A program made the translations under genes and the position numbers. A stretch of DNA of 9,065 nt from an uncultured Oscillospiraceae bacterium. Its GTDB lineage: Bacteria; Bacillota; Clostridia; Oscillospirales; Acutalibacteraceae. The DNA lies in NCBI GenBank assembly GCA_900546785.1, contig URED01000056.1:1-9065 (forward strand), in the 5' to 3' direction. The notes under the pieces are model-generated. The model was not told the origin of the DNA. It saw only the letters and a program-made list of their open reading frames with translations, and made no database searches. Below, piece by piece: positions 1 to 5,440 of the stretch (its first letter is position 1; each line of letters opens with the position of its first letter).

Positions 1-422
1 ATGTAACGGTAGCGTACACAAGCGATGAAGTAACCGCAGTACCTACAGTTGCAGCAGTAGATGAAACGCTTAATTCAAGCGGACAGGTAAGATTCCTTGC
101 GTCAAGAAGCGTACCGGAAGGCTACACAGTAGTAGAGTCCGGCTTCATATACGGCAAGGATTATGAAGATGCAGAAGCAGCACTTGTGCTTGAGAACGCT
201 ACAACGGGCGGTTGCTATCTTGCAAAGAGCAGCAACACAGCTAATGAAGGTCAGTTCGCGCTTACCTTTGGTATCCGCACACAGACCGGCGTAGCCTATG
301 CTCGCGCATATGTAATTGCAGCTGACGCTGAGGGCAACTCTGCTGTTTACTATGCAGATGTTCAGTCCTTCGATTACGGCGTGCAAAGCGATATAAAATA
401 TCGGTTCTATAATCCATGTTAG
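1..422 (+). CDS. 3' end of a secreted/surface repeat-type protein (partial, N-terminus outside window)
   Basis: The frame is open from base 3 to a TAG at 420-422 (about 139 residues) with no start, so this is the tail of a longer gene entering from the left. The protein is rich in Ala, Thr, Val, Ser and Tyr with almost no charged clusters. It alternates short beta-strand-like stretches, for example VRFLAS, GYTVVESGFIYG, ARAYVIAAD and SAVYYADVQSF. This is typical of C-terminal beta-sandwich modules of large exported proteins in Ruminococcus-like Clostridia. No sortase motif, dockerin or membrane anchor is visible in this tail. A GTG at 186 could be mistaken for a start, but the frame continues well upstream of it. 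Codon use differs from the phage genes to the right, so it is probably a chromosomal gene next to the element. The last 15 or so residues (after SFDY) look less like the rest and could be altered by a nearby junction. Function unknown. Confidence 0.75.
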   Translation, partial: VTVAYTSDEVTAVPTVAAVDETLNSSGQVRFLASRSVPEGYTVVESGFIYGKDYEDAEAALVLENATTGGCYLAKSSNTANEGQFALTFGIRTQTGVAYARAYVIAADAEGNSAVYYADVQSFDYGVQSDIKYRFYNPC

Positions 423-443
423 AGCATGAACTTCAACATGGAT
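412..443. repeat. 9-base inverted repeat around the stop codon of the surface protein gene
   Basis: ATCCATGTT (412-420) and AACATGGAT (435-443) are perfect reverse complements separated by 14 bases. The TAG stop starts at the last base of the left arm. There is no T-run after either arm, so this is not a convincing terminator. It may be a chance dyad, an mRNA 3' structure, or part of a recombination site. Function unknown. Confidence 0.45.
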
Positions 444-463
444 AAAGAACCAAAAAAAGATAA

Positions 464-503
464 GGAGCCCTGCCGCAATCCCTTCGGCAGGGCTCCGTTT
501 GTT
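464..503 (+). terminator. Strong intrinsic terminator after the surface protein gene
   Basis: A perfect 12-base GC-rich stem (GGAGCCCTGCCG at 464-475 with CGGCAGGGCTCC at 485-496) has a 9-base loop and is followed by GTTTGTT. An A-rich run precedes it. It ends the + strand gene stopping at 422, and would insulate the element from host read-through if the element begins just after it. Confidence 0.88.
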
Positions 504-569
504 AATATCTTTAGACAGTTGAACGAAGAGAAACAAAGTACCACTTGCTATACGGGTGCGCAACGAAGG

Positions 570-646
570 TTATACCAAAAAATTCTCCAATCAGTTGCAA
601 TAAGAATGTTCATGTCTTAGTGTAAGTGAAAGGAGGATTGGTATAA
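570..646. repeat. Inverted repeat TTATACCAA/TTGGTATAA enclosing an orphan ribosome site
   Basis: TTATACCAA (570-578) and TTGGTATAA (638-646) are perfect 9-base complements, 59 bases apart. Between them, at 628-636, is a near-ideal Shine-Dalgarno sequence (GAAAGGAGG) directly next to the right arm, yet the codons after it (TTG GTA TAA) stop at once. The segment from about 505 to 688 has no convincing gene. It is the likeliest place for the element's left attachment junction and for leader sequence of the 689 gene. Confidence 0.35.
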
Positions 647-688
647 ACCAAGACCGCCGGTGCATAAGTTTCGTTGAGGCGATTCTTC

Positions 689-853
689 GTGAAAACAAAA
701 ATCATTTTAAACGGAGAAAACGAAAATGCAAGGCAGTTAAGCAAAGAATTTGAAAAGCAGTATATGCGTGCGGTGCTGCTGTCGCTGTACGAAAACAAGA
801 TGTTAAACGAACGGCAGTATGAAGAATGCAAGCGCAGGCTCAAAATTGTTTAA
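689..853 (+). CDS. 54-residue SHOCT-like small protein upstream of the serine recombinase
   Basis: Too short for most gene callers but well supported by composition. Starting at GTG 689 it reads MKTKIILNGENENARQLSKE and onwards, ending in a charged amphipathic helix with LLSLYENKMLNERQYEECKRR and stopping at 853. The C-terminal pattern (hydrophobic helix, 'K-x-L-x-x-x-x-Y/F-x-x-x-K-x-x-L') resembles the short SHOCT-type domain. Proteins like this are, to my knowledge, often encoded just before large serine recombinases in Clostridia elements. The start is uncertain: a GAGGCG sequence lies about 7 bases before the GTG, and the frame is open back to 668, allowing a TTG at 674. The strong ribosome site at 628-636 is too far away. 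It lies 90 bases before the recombinase in the same direction. Role unknown; a recombinase partner or directionality helper is only a guess. Confidence 0.7.
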   Translation: MKTKIILNGENENARQLSKEFEKQYMRAVLLSLYENKMLNERQYEECKRRLKIV

Positions 854-876
854 CCGGACTTTGAAAATTCTTTGCA

Positions 877-882
877 TATAAT
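877..882 (+). promoter_or_regulatory. Possible -10 box and GC hairpin leader ahead of recombinase 1
   Basis: A perfect TATAAT stands at 877-882, but no good -35 lies 16-18 bases upstream, so the promoter is tentative. Downstream, GGCGCC at 897-902 can pair with GGCGCC at 915-920 (12-base loop), ending 8 bases before the recombinase ribosome site AAAGGGGG (929-936). Confidence 0.35.
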
Positions 883-943
883 GTGTGTTGAAAGCGGGCG
901 CCGAAACAAACACAGGCGCCGGCAAATGAAAGGGGGATAAAAT

Positions 944-2617
944 ATGTTAATGGATGATAACAAACCGAAACGGGTGGCGGCGTACTGCCGTGTGTCTACT
1001 GATAAGACCGACCAGGCAAATTCGCTCGAAAGTCAGCAGCGGTATTTTAATGAATATATCAATCGCAATCCGCTTTGGGAACTGTATGATATTTATGTGG
1101 ACGACGGCATTTCCGGCACCAACACGAAAAAGCGCGTGGCGTTCAATCATATGATCGACGACGCCGTAAACGGTAAATTCGATCTGATCATAACGAAAGA
1201 GATCAGCCGTTTTGCCCGCAATATTGTGGACAGCATCACATATACAAGAGAACTCAAACAGCACGGCGTGGGCGTGCTGTTTCTCAACGACGGAATTTAT
1301 ACGCTGGACAGCGACGGCGAACTGCGCCTTGCTCTGCTCTCAACCATAGCGCAGGAGGAGAGCCGGAAAACGAGCGAGCGTGTGAAGTGGGGCCAGCGGC
1401 GGCAGATGGAAAAGGGCGTGGTGTTCGGCAAGGATATGCTCGGCTACGATGTGCGCGGCGGCAAACTGATCCTAAACAAAGAGGGCGCGGAGACGGTCAG
1501 AAAAATCTTTCATAAATTTCTGGATGAGGGCAAGGGCGCGCACCGCATCGCAAAAGAACTGCGTGAAGAGGGCGTAAAGACCGCAGCCAGAATGAAAGAC
1601 TGGTCTTATACGAATATCCTGCGTATCCTGCGCAACGAAAAATACTGCGGCGATCTTGTGCAGCAAAAAACGTACACGCCCGATTACTTAACGCACCAGA
1701 AAAAGAGAAACTACGGCGAGGTGGAGAGTGTTACGATCAGAGATCACCATGAGCCGATTATATCCCGCGAGCGTTTTGAGGCGGCGCAGCGTGAACTGCA
1801 AAGGCGCAGACCTTCAGACAGCACCGTTAAGGCGTATGCAAACCGGTACGCACTGTCCGGCAAGATCATCTGCAGCGAGTGCGGTTCAGGCTTTGTAAGA
1901 CGGCAGAAAAAACGAAAGGACGGCACATTCAACGTAAAATGGGTGTGCGCCGAGAGCCAGAAAAACGGCGGCAGGCATCAGGAAAAGGACGGCGAAACGG
2001 CAGGCTGCACAACAAATTCGATCAACGACAGGGATATAAAACAGATCCTGCAGCAGGTTGTTGCGGACACGATGAATGGTAGAGAAGAGATTATCCGCAA
2101 ACTTCTGCAAACAGTGGAATCGGTTATACAGACTGTTTCAGACAACGATAATGTATCGCGCATTGAAAAAGAAATAGAAAAATGTGCCGAAAAGAAAAAG
2201 CGACTGCTCGATATGTGCCTGAACGGCTATATAGAGGCTAAGGATTATCGCGCGGCGTGCGATGAACTGAAAACGCAGATTACAGAGTTGCAGTCCTCTC
2301 TTGCCGAAGAAAAGGAAAAGCAAAAGATGATCGGCGATAAGGAAAAAATGATAAGCGAGATAAAAAACTTCGTTTCAAATATTTCCTGCGGCGCAGAGTG
2401 GAACGATACGTTTTATAGAAATCTCGTTGATAAGATCGTGGTCAATAACGGCAGGAAAATGGATATTCATTTAAAACTGATCCCCGGCAGATGGCAGGCG
2501 CAGATCCTTGCCGGAATGAGAGAAATAGACGCTTATGAGAGCGAAAAGCGCACTTGTGTGTGCTCCGAACCTATATCGGTAAGCAGACCCTTTAATTCGG
2601 GCAGCGGCATGGAATAG
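944..2617 (+). CDS. Large serine recombinase 1 (site-specific integrase/resolvase)
   Basis: A 557-residue large serine recombinase, which cuts and rejoins DNA at two short sites through a covalent phosphoserine link. The N-terminal resolvase domain (about 9-155) has YCRVSTD with catalytic Ser18 and Arg16, then DDGISGTN and EISRFARN (86-93). The recombinase domain spans about 165-290 and contains LGYD and LRNEKYCGD. A zinc ribbon (about 300-360) uses Cys310, Cys313, Cys335 and probably Cys355. A charged coiled coil (about 403-465) follows, as in integrases that control att-site pairing. Length is normal for the family. ATG 944 sits 7 bases after AAAGGGGG, so I prefer it to the in-frame ATG at 950. 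It lies downstream of the small 689 gene and converges on a second serine recombinase. Its position at the element's left end, next to a probable host gene, makes it the best candidate for the integrase. No frameshift or missing catalytic residue is seen. Confidence 0.95.
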   Translation: MLMDDNKPKRVAAYCRVSTDKTDQANSLESQQRYFNEYINRNPLWELYDIYVDDGISGTNTKKRVAFNHMIDDAVNGKFDLIITKEISRFARNIVDSITYTRELKQHGVGVLFLNDGIYTLDSDGELRLALLSTIAQEESRKTSERVKWGQRRQMEKGVVFGKDMLGYDVRGGKLILNKEGAETVRKIFHKFLDEGKGAHRIAKELREEGVKTAARMKDWSYTNILRILRNEKYCGDLVQQKTYTPDYLTHQKKRNYGEVESVTIRDHHEPIISRERFEAAQRELQRRRPSDSTVKAYANRYALSGKIICSECGSGFVRRQKKRKDGTFNVKWVCAESQKNGGRHQEKDGETAGCTTNSINDRDIKQILQQVVADTMNGREEIIRKLLQTVESVIQTVSDNDNVSRIEKEIEKCAEKKKRLLDMCLNGYIEAKDYRAACDELKTQITELQSSLAEEKEKQKMIGDKEKMISEIKNFVSNISCGAEWNDTFYRNLVDKIVVNNGRKMDIHLKLIPGRWQAQILAGMREIDAYESEKRTCVCSEPISVSRPFNSGSGME

Positions 2618-2687
2618 CGTTGGGAAAGATAGCGCAAAGACGCGCCTAATTCACCGTCCGGCCCTCTTGACGGCAAAAAGAGATGAT

Positions 2688-4133
2688 TTATGAATAAAAA
2701 ATAATATCAAGCCGATTTTCCGGCTTAACGTATATGATTTTGCTGATGATCGTCCGCAGGGCTTCGTTCTTTGCCTGCTCAGATACATCGGGCGATTTAA
2801 TAAAATCGAGCACGTTTATCACACGTTTTGAAAATTTCTTTTTGCTGACTTTGTTACTATCCGCCTTTGCCTGACTGGCTTTTTGTTCGTTTTCAAGACG
2901 GTCAATGGTTTCCTGTATCTCCGTTTTGTTTTGCTGGTACTCCTCCAGCGTGTCTACGCCGCTTAAATACGCCTCTTTGATCTTCTTAAGCTTGTTTTTC
3001 TCCGAATCGATCAGCTTGTCAAAATCAAGCCCCGGTGATTCCGATTTCACAACAGCAGGCTCAATCGTAAACTGTAAAGTGCTTACGGCTGTTTCCAGCG
3101 CCTCAATTACTGCTTTGTTCGCCTTGTTTATCGAAAGGCTGTGAGAAACGCTGCAGGCGCCGCGTGCGTAATTATGGCATTGCATAGATGGACATTTTGT
3201 AGATTGCATTACGAGCGTAGCGCCGCAGGTATCGCAGCGCACAAGTCCTTTTAACATAAACTGTACCGGCTGTTCCCGGCGCTGATATCGGTTGTACTTC
3301 AATTTGTTTTCCATAAGAAGCTCCTGTACTTTATTCCATGTGTCAAGATCTATAAGCGGTTCATGTGTACCGTCAACGATCATTATGTTTTCGTTATCGT
3401 AATCCCGTGTGGACGCCGCCCTGCCGTCCGTTGACCAACGGATCTTGCCTATATAGACGGGATTGTGCAGTATATAATCTATCAATCTGTTGTCAGGCGG
3501 GTTGCCCCGGTGCGTCCTCACGCCCTGTAAGGCTAAATTTCGGGCGATCTCTCTTTCGCCCATACCGTTTAAGTAACTTTCAAAAATCTGTCTTATATAA
3601 ACGCTCTCGGCGTTTGACACGTATTGTTTGTTTACCAGATCATATCCGAGAGCCGGGTGGCACATCGGCTCACCCCTTGACGCCTTTTCGGTCATACCGC
3701 GCTTGACTTCACCACTCAGACGGATCAGGTAATATTCGTCCATCCATTCAATGATGCGCTCGATTAGGCTACCGAAAACATCATCCACGATCGGCTCGGA
3801 TATACTGATTACGCTTACACCCTTTTTCTTCAGAAGAGATTTATACACAATGCTTTCTTCTTGGTTGCGGGCAAATCTGCTGAACTTCCAAACAAATATG
3901 CTTTCAAAGGGTTTATCATCGGATTTTGCAAGCGCGATCATCCGGTTAAACTCCGCGCGTTTTTTCGTACTCTTTGCGCTTATGCCGTCATCGTAAAATA
4001 TGTACTCATCAGGGATGATGTAATCGTTATTCTTGGCATACTTTCGGATCAGCTTGAGCTGGCTGTCCGGCGAATATTCGTCCTGCCGCTCATCAGACAC
4101 CCTGATATAGGCTGCTCCGATCTTTAGACCCAT
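2688..4133 (-). CDS. Large serine recombinase 2 (site-specific recombinase)
   Basis: A 481-residue large serine recombinase clearly different from the neighbouring one. The resolvase domain begins GAAYIRVSDERQ with catalytic Ser13 and Arg11. It continues with YDDGISAKSTKKRAEFNRM (47-65) and WKFSRFARN (82-90). The recombinase domain covers about 160-280 (ALGYD, ILHNPVYIGK). A zinc ribbon around 295-330 has Cys300, Cys303 and further Cys at 314/319 and 327. A coiled coil lies at about 370-425. The ATG at 4133-4131 follows AAAGGGAG at good spacing. It ends 70 bases from the stop of recombinase 1, tail to tail. The 5' leader contains several exclusive hairpins, including a terminator-like one 12 bases before the ribosome site, suggesting post-initiation control. 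It may be the integrase of this element, a second integrase inherited from another element, or a DNA inversion/excision enzyme. The sequence alone does not decide. Confidence 0.95.
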   Translation of the reverse strand: MGLKIGAAYIRVSDERQDEYSPDSQLKLIRKYAKNNDYIIPDEYIFYDDGISAKSTKKRAEFNRMIALAKSDDKPFESIFVWKFSRFARNQEESIVYKSLLKKKGVSVISISEPIVDDVFGSLIERIIEWMDEYYLIRLSGEVKRGMTEKASRGEPMCHPALGYDLVNKQYVSNAESVYIRQIFESYLNGMGEREIARNLALQGVRTHRGNPPDNRLIDYILHNPVYIGKIRWSTDGRAASTRDYDNENIMIVDGTHEPLIDLDTWNKVQELLMENKLKYNRYQRREQPVQFMLKGLVRCDTCGATLVMQSTKCPSMQCHNYARGACSVSHSLSINKANKAVIEALETAVSTLQFTIEPAVVKSESPGLDFDKLIDSEKNKLKKIKEAYLSGVDTLEEYQQNKTEIQETIDRLENEQKASQAKADSNKVSKKKFSKRVINVLDFIKSPDVSEQAKNEALRTIISKIIYVKPENRLDIIFYS

Positions 4134-4159
4134 AGTACCACTCCCTTTAATTTTTACTT

Positions 4160-4182
4160 AAAAAAGGGCATAAAAATACCCT
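4160..4182 (-). terminator. Terminator/attenuator-like hairpin in the leader of recombinase 2
   Basis: On the - strand, AGGGTAT (4182-4176) pairs with ATGCCCT (4171-4165), with one G-U pair and a TTTT loop, and six T follow (4165-4160). It lies about 11 bases before the ribosome site AAAGGGAG. The CCCTTT of its 3' side can also pair with AAAGGG of that ribosome site. The stem is only 7 pairs, so efficiency is probably moderate. Confidence 0.5.
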
Positions 4183-4250
4183 GCTTGCAATTTCAAGCAG
4201 AGTGTGATACAATCTGTTTGTTGGGTAGATGTGTATTTCACACTCTGCTT
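4181..4250. repeat. Mutually exclusive hairpins: 13-base dyad and overlapping 7-base hairpin
   Basis: AAGCAGAGTGTGA (4195-4207) and TCACACTCTGCTT (4238-4250) are perfect 13-base complements with 30 bases between (total 56). The left arm also belongs to a second hairpin, CTGCTTG (4181-4187) with CAAGCAG (4194-4200), loop CAATTT. The two cannot form together in RNA. In the - strand leader of recombinase 2, the small hairpin also shares two bases (4181-4182) with the terminator-like stem. At the DNA level, 56 bases with symmetric arms is also the size of a serine integrase attachment site. Confidence 0.6.
4185..4213 (+). promoter_or_regulatory. Promoter for small RNA 1
   Basis: TTGCAA (4185-4190), 17-base spacer, TACAAT (4208-4213), with TG one base before the -10 (extended -10, TGATACAAT). 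Predicted start near 4220. The spacer contains the left arm of the 13-base dyad, so a DNA-binding protein on that dyad would block it. Confidence 0.55.
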
Positions 4251-4308
4251 ATTTTGGGCCTCTATCCTGTTGGCGCAGGATAGGGGTTTATTTTTTTTTT
4301 TTTTTTTT
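4220..4308 (+). ncRNA. Candidate small RNA 1, antisense to the leader of recombinase 2
   Basis: There is no reading frame of note. The predicted transcript runs about 90 bases, from the start downstream of the 4185-4213 promoter to a terminator at 4259-4308. It is fully antisense to the - strand leader of recombinase 2. It contains the complement of the 5' arm (4238-4250) of that leader's 13-base stem. By analogy with plasmid antisense RNAs that control attenuation, it could decide whether the - strand leader folds into the terminator-like hairpin. The arrangement of promoter, short structured body and terminator is seen in the sequence; expression and role are inferred. Confidence 0.45.
4259..4308 (+). 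terminator. Very strong intrinsic terminator with an 18-T run
   Basis: An 11-pair stem (4259-4269 with 4276-4286, one G-U; core CTATCCTG/CAGGATAG), loop TTGGCG, then TTTA and an uninterrupted run of 18 T (4291-4308). On the opposite strand no T-run follows, so it acts only on + transcripts. No + strand gene lies just upstream, which is why a small RNA is proposed. Confidence 0.85.
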
Positions 4309-4319
4309 GTGAATAATGG

Positions 4320-4348
4320 TTGACAAATTGAAAACAATGTGATATATT
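4320..4348 (+). promoter_or_regulatory. Strong promoter for small RNA 2 with an operator-like palindrome on the -10
   Basis: Consensus TTGACA (4320-4325), 17-base spacer, TATATT (4343-4348), with an extended -10 TG. The -10 lies inside a perfect 15-base dyad, GTGATA-TAT-TATCAC (4339-4353). On the - strand the same dyad gives TGATAATAT, with a GACA -35-like sequence at proper distance, so an opposing promoter towards recombinase 2 is possible but weak. Confidence 0.75.
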
Positions 4349-4354
4349 ATCACA

Positions 4355-4438
4355 AAACGCAAGTCTGTCTCCTTTCTCTTTTCTACTTTTTTGCATAACC
4401 ATCAGACTTGCCGAGCGGCCGAAAGGCCGCTTTTTTAT
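4355..4438 (+). ncRNA. Candidate small RNA 2 with a CU-rich 35-base loop
   Basis: From the predicted start near 4355 to the terminator is about 84 bases with no coding potential. GCAAGTCTG (4359-4367) and CAGACTTGC (4403-4411) form a perfect 9-pair stem holding a 35-base pyrimidine-rich loop (4368-4402, starting TCTCCTTTCTCTTTT). Such a single-stranded UCUCC/CUUU tract is a typical seed for pairing with Shine-Dalgarno sequences in Gram-positive regulatory RNAs. TCTCCTTT (4368-4375) is perfectly complementary to AAAGGAGA in front of the 5441-6037 gene. CTCCTTTC matches GAAAGGAG at 628-635. The promoter, stem-loop and terminator together make this the best-supported RNA gene here; its targets are inferred. 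It is also antisense to the tail of the - strand membrane-protein mRNA. Confidence 0.6.
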
Positions 4439-4440
4439 TT
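4413..4440 (+). terminator. Intrinsic terminator of small RNA 2
   Basis: AGCGGCC (4414-4420), GAAA tetraloop, GGCCGCT (4425-4431), followed by a run of T to 4436 and ATTT. The stop codon of the - strand gene (4439-4441) abuts it. The - strand side lacks a T-run, so it does not clearly end the - strand operon. Confidence 0.88.
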
Positions 4441-5422
4441 AATACACCTTAAAATTTATAACCTCTGGATTATCATTCGTTCCTGTTACTTTTGCTTCAC
4501 ACTCTAACTCCTGTTCTGCATTATACATATTCGTAACTGTGACAGTAGCTTTTAAATACCAAGTATTTTCATCTATTGCCTCTTCGGCCAGAACACCCAT
4601 GATATAATGTAGATCAAAACCATAAGGGTATTCTTCTCTACCGTAAGCTTGAACAGCTTGCCATGCATGAGTTGGTCCGAGTTTAGAGCTCAATTCTGCA
4701 ATCATTTCTTCTTGTGCTTCATTTTCGGCAATATTCTCTTTTGTGTTTATTGTAAGTATTATTGTTTTGTTATCCGTATCAATATCTTCACATTCCACTA
4801 TAACCCATTTATCAGCTTTTTCTTCATCTGAAAAGACCGTGATTTCCTCTGTAAAATCGAGTTTCGAATCGTCATGCTTATATGTTGCTGTATAGCCACA
4901 ATCAGAAATAAGGTTTATCGCATCGGCAAGAGAGCTACCGGGAAGAGCAGTAAGCTTATCATAGTTCGCATCACCTGTTACATTAATATTCAAAAAATCA
5001 GATTGAATAAGTCCATCTGATGTTTCTGCGTAAACATTTGTTTCTCCTGCGGAAACGCCATCGATTTGAATAGTCAATTCATAATCATATGCGCTCATAT
5101 CGGTTCTGTAACGAGGACTATCATAGGTGTATGTGGTGTAGCTGACATAAGAGACGGTTGCAATGCCGGGCGATTGTGTTATAAGGTTAATATTGTTAAC
5201 ATCAAATTCACTTTCACATTCAACTAAAATATATGCTATTTTACTTTGTTCTTCTTCGGAATTGAGATCCAAATAAACATTTTGTGAACTCTGTATTTCT
5301 GTTACAGCAGCAAGTTTTGTAATTCCTTCCGGCGTGTCTTCTTTTGATGATGAGGAAAATATTGCAATGGCAATAACGATCACAATAACCCAAAACCACC
5401 ATTTTTTTATTATGTTTTTCAT
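4439..5422 (-). CDS. Membrane-anchored extracellular protein with Ig-like and PASTA-like regions
   Basis: 327 residues. Residues 1-7 are basic, and 8-22 form one hydrophobic segment (WWFWVIVIVIAIAIF). There is no lipobox, so it is probably an N-terminally anchored protein with most of its chain outside. Residues about 45-150 look like a bacterial Ig-like beta-sandwich (ending YAETSDGLIQ...LNINVTG). Residues about 158-227 match the PASTA pattern: LPGSSLADAINLISDCGY then a VIVE strand and a final ILTIN strand. The last 100 residues are an unrecognised domain (LSSKLGPTHAWQAVQAYG, then beta strands TVTVTNMYN and CEAKVTG). The ATG is weakly served by GAGG 8-9 bases upstream. It follows the 5441-6037 gene by 17 bases, so the two are co-transcribed. 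The slot between repressor and recombinase suggests lysogenic conversion, for example superinfection exclusion or a host surface change. This is inference from position. Confidence 0.85.
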   Translation of the reverse strand: MKNIIKKWWFWVIVIVIAIAIFSSSSKEDTPEGITKLAAVTEIQSSQNVYLDLNSEEEQSKIAYILVECESEFDVNNINLITQSPGIATVSYVSYTTYTYDSPRYRTDMSAYDYELTIQIDGVSAGETNVYAETSDGLIQSDFLNINVTGDANYDKLTALPGSSLADAINLISDCGYTATYKHDDSKLDFTEEITVFSDEEKADKWVIVECEDIDTDNKTIILTINTKENIAENEAQEEMIAELSSKLGPTHAWQAVQAYGREEYPYGFDLHYIMGVLAEEAIDENTWYLKATVTVTNMYNAEQELECEAKVTGTNDNPEVINFKVY

Positions 5423-5440
5423 TTCTTAACCTCAATAATA

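Noticed and set aside
102..563. 153-residue open frame on the - strand opposite the surface protein tail
   Set aside because: It lies opposite a clear + strand coding frame and reads through the 464-503 terminator hairpin; no ribosome site and low-complexity Cys/Ile-rich composition.
426..620. 64-residue open frame on the + strand
   Set aside because: It crosses the strong terminator, and its middle residues simply translate the hairpin.
2654..2673. CCGTC/GACGG hairpin between the two recombinase stops
   Set aside because: Only five pairs with a ten-base loop and no T-run on either strand; not a credible terminator, though one would be expected here.
3365..3706. 113-residue open frame on the + strand within recombinase 2
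   Set aside because: Antisense shadow of a clearly conserved recombinase frame; no ribosome site.
4355..4438. Type III toxin-antitoxin RNA (ToxIN-like) at small RNA 2
   Set aside because: These antitoxin RNAs have tandem repeats before a toxin gene on the same strand; here there is a single stem-loop and no + strand toxin gene follows.
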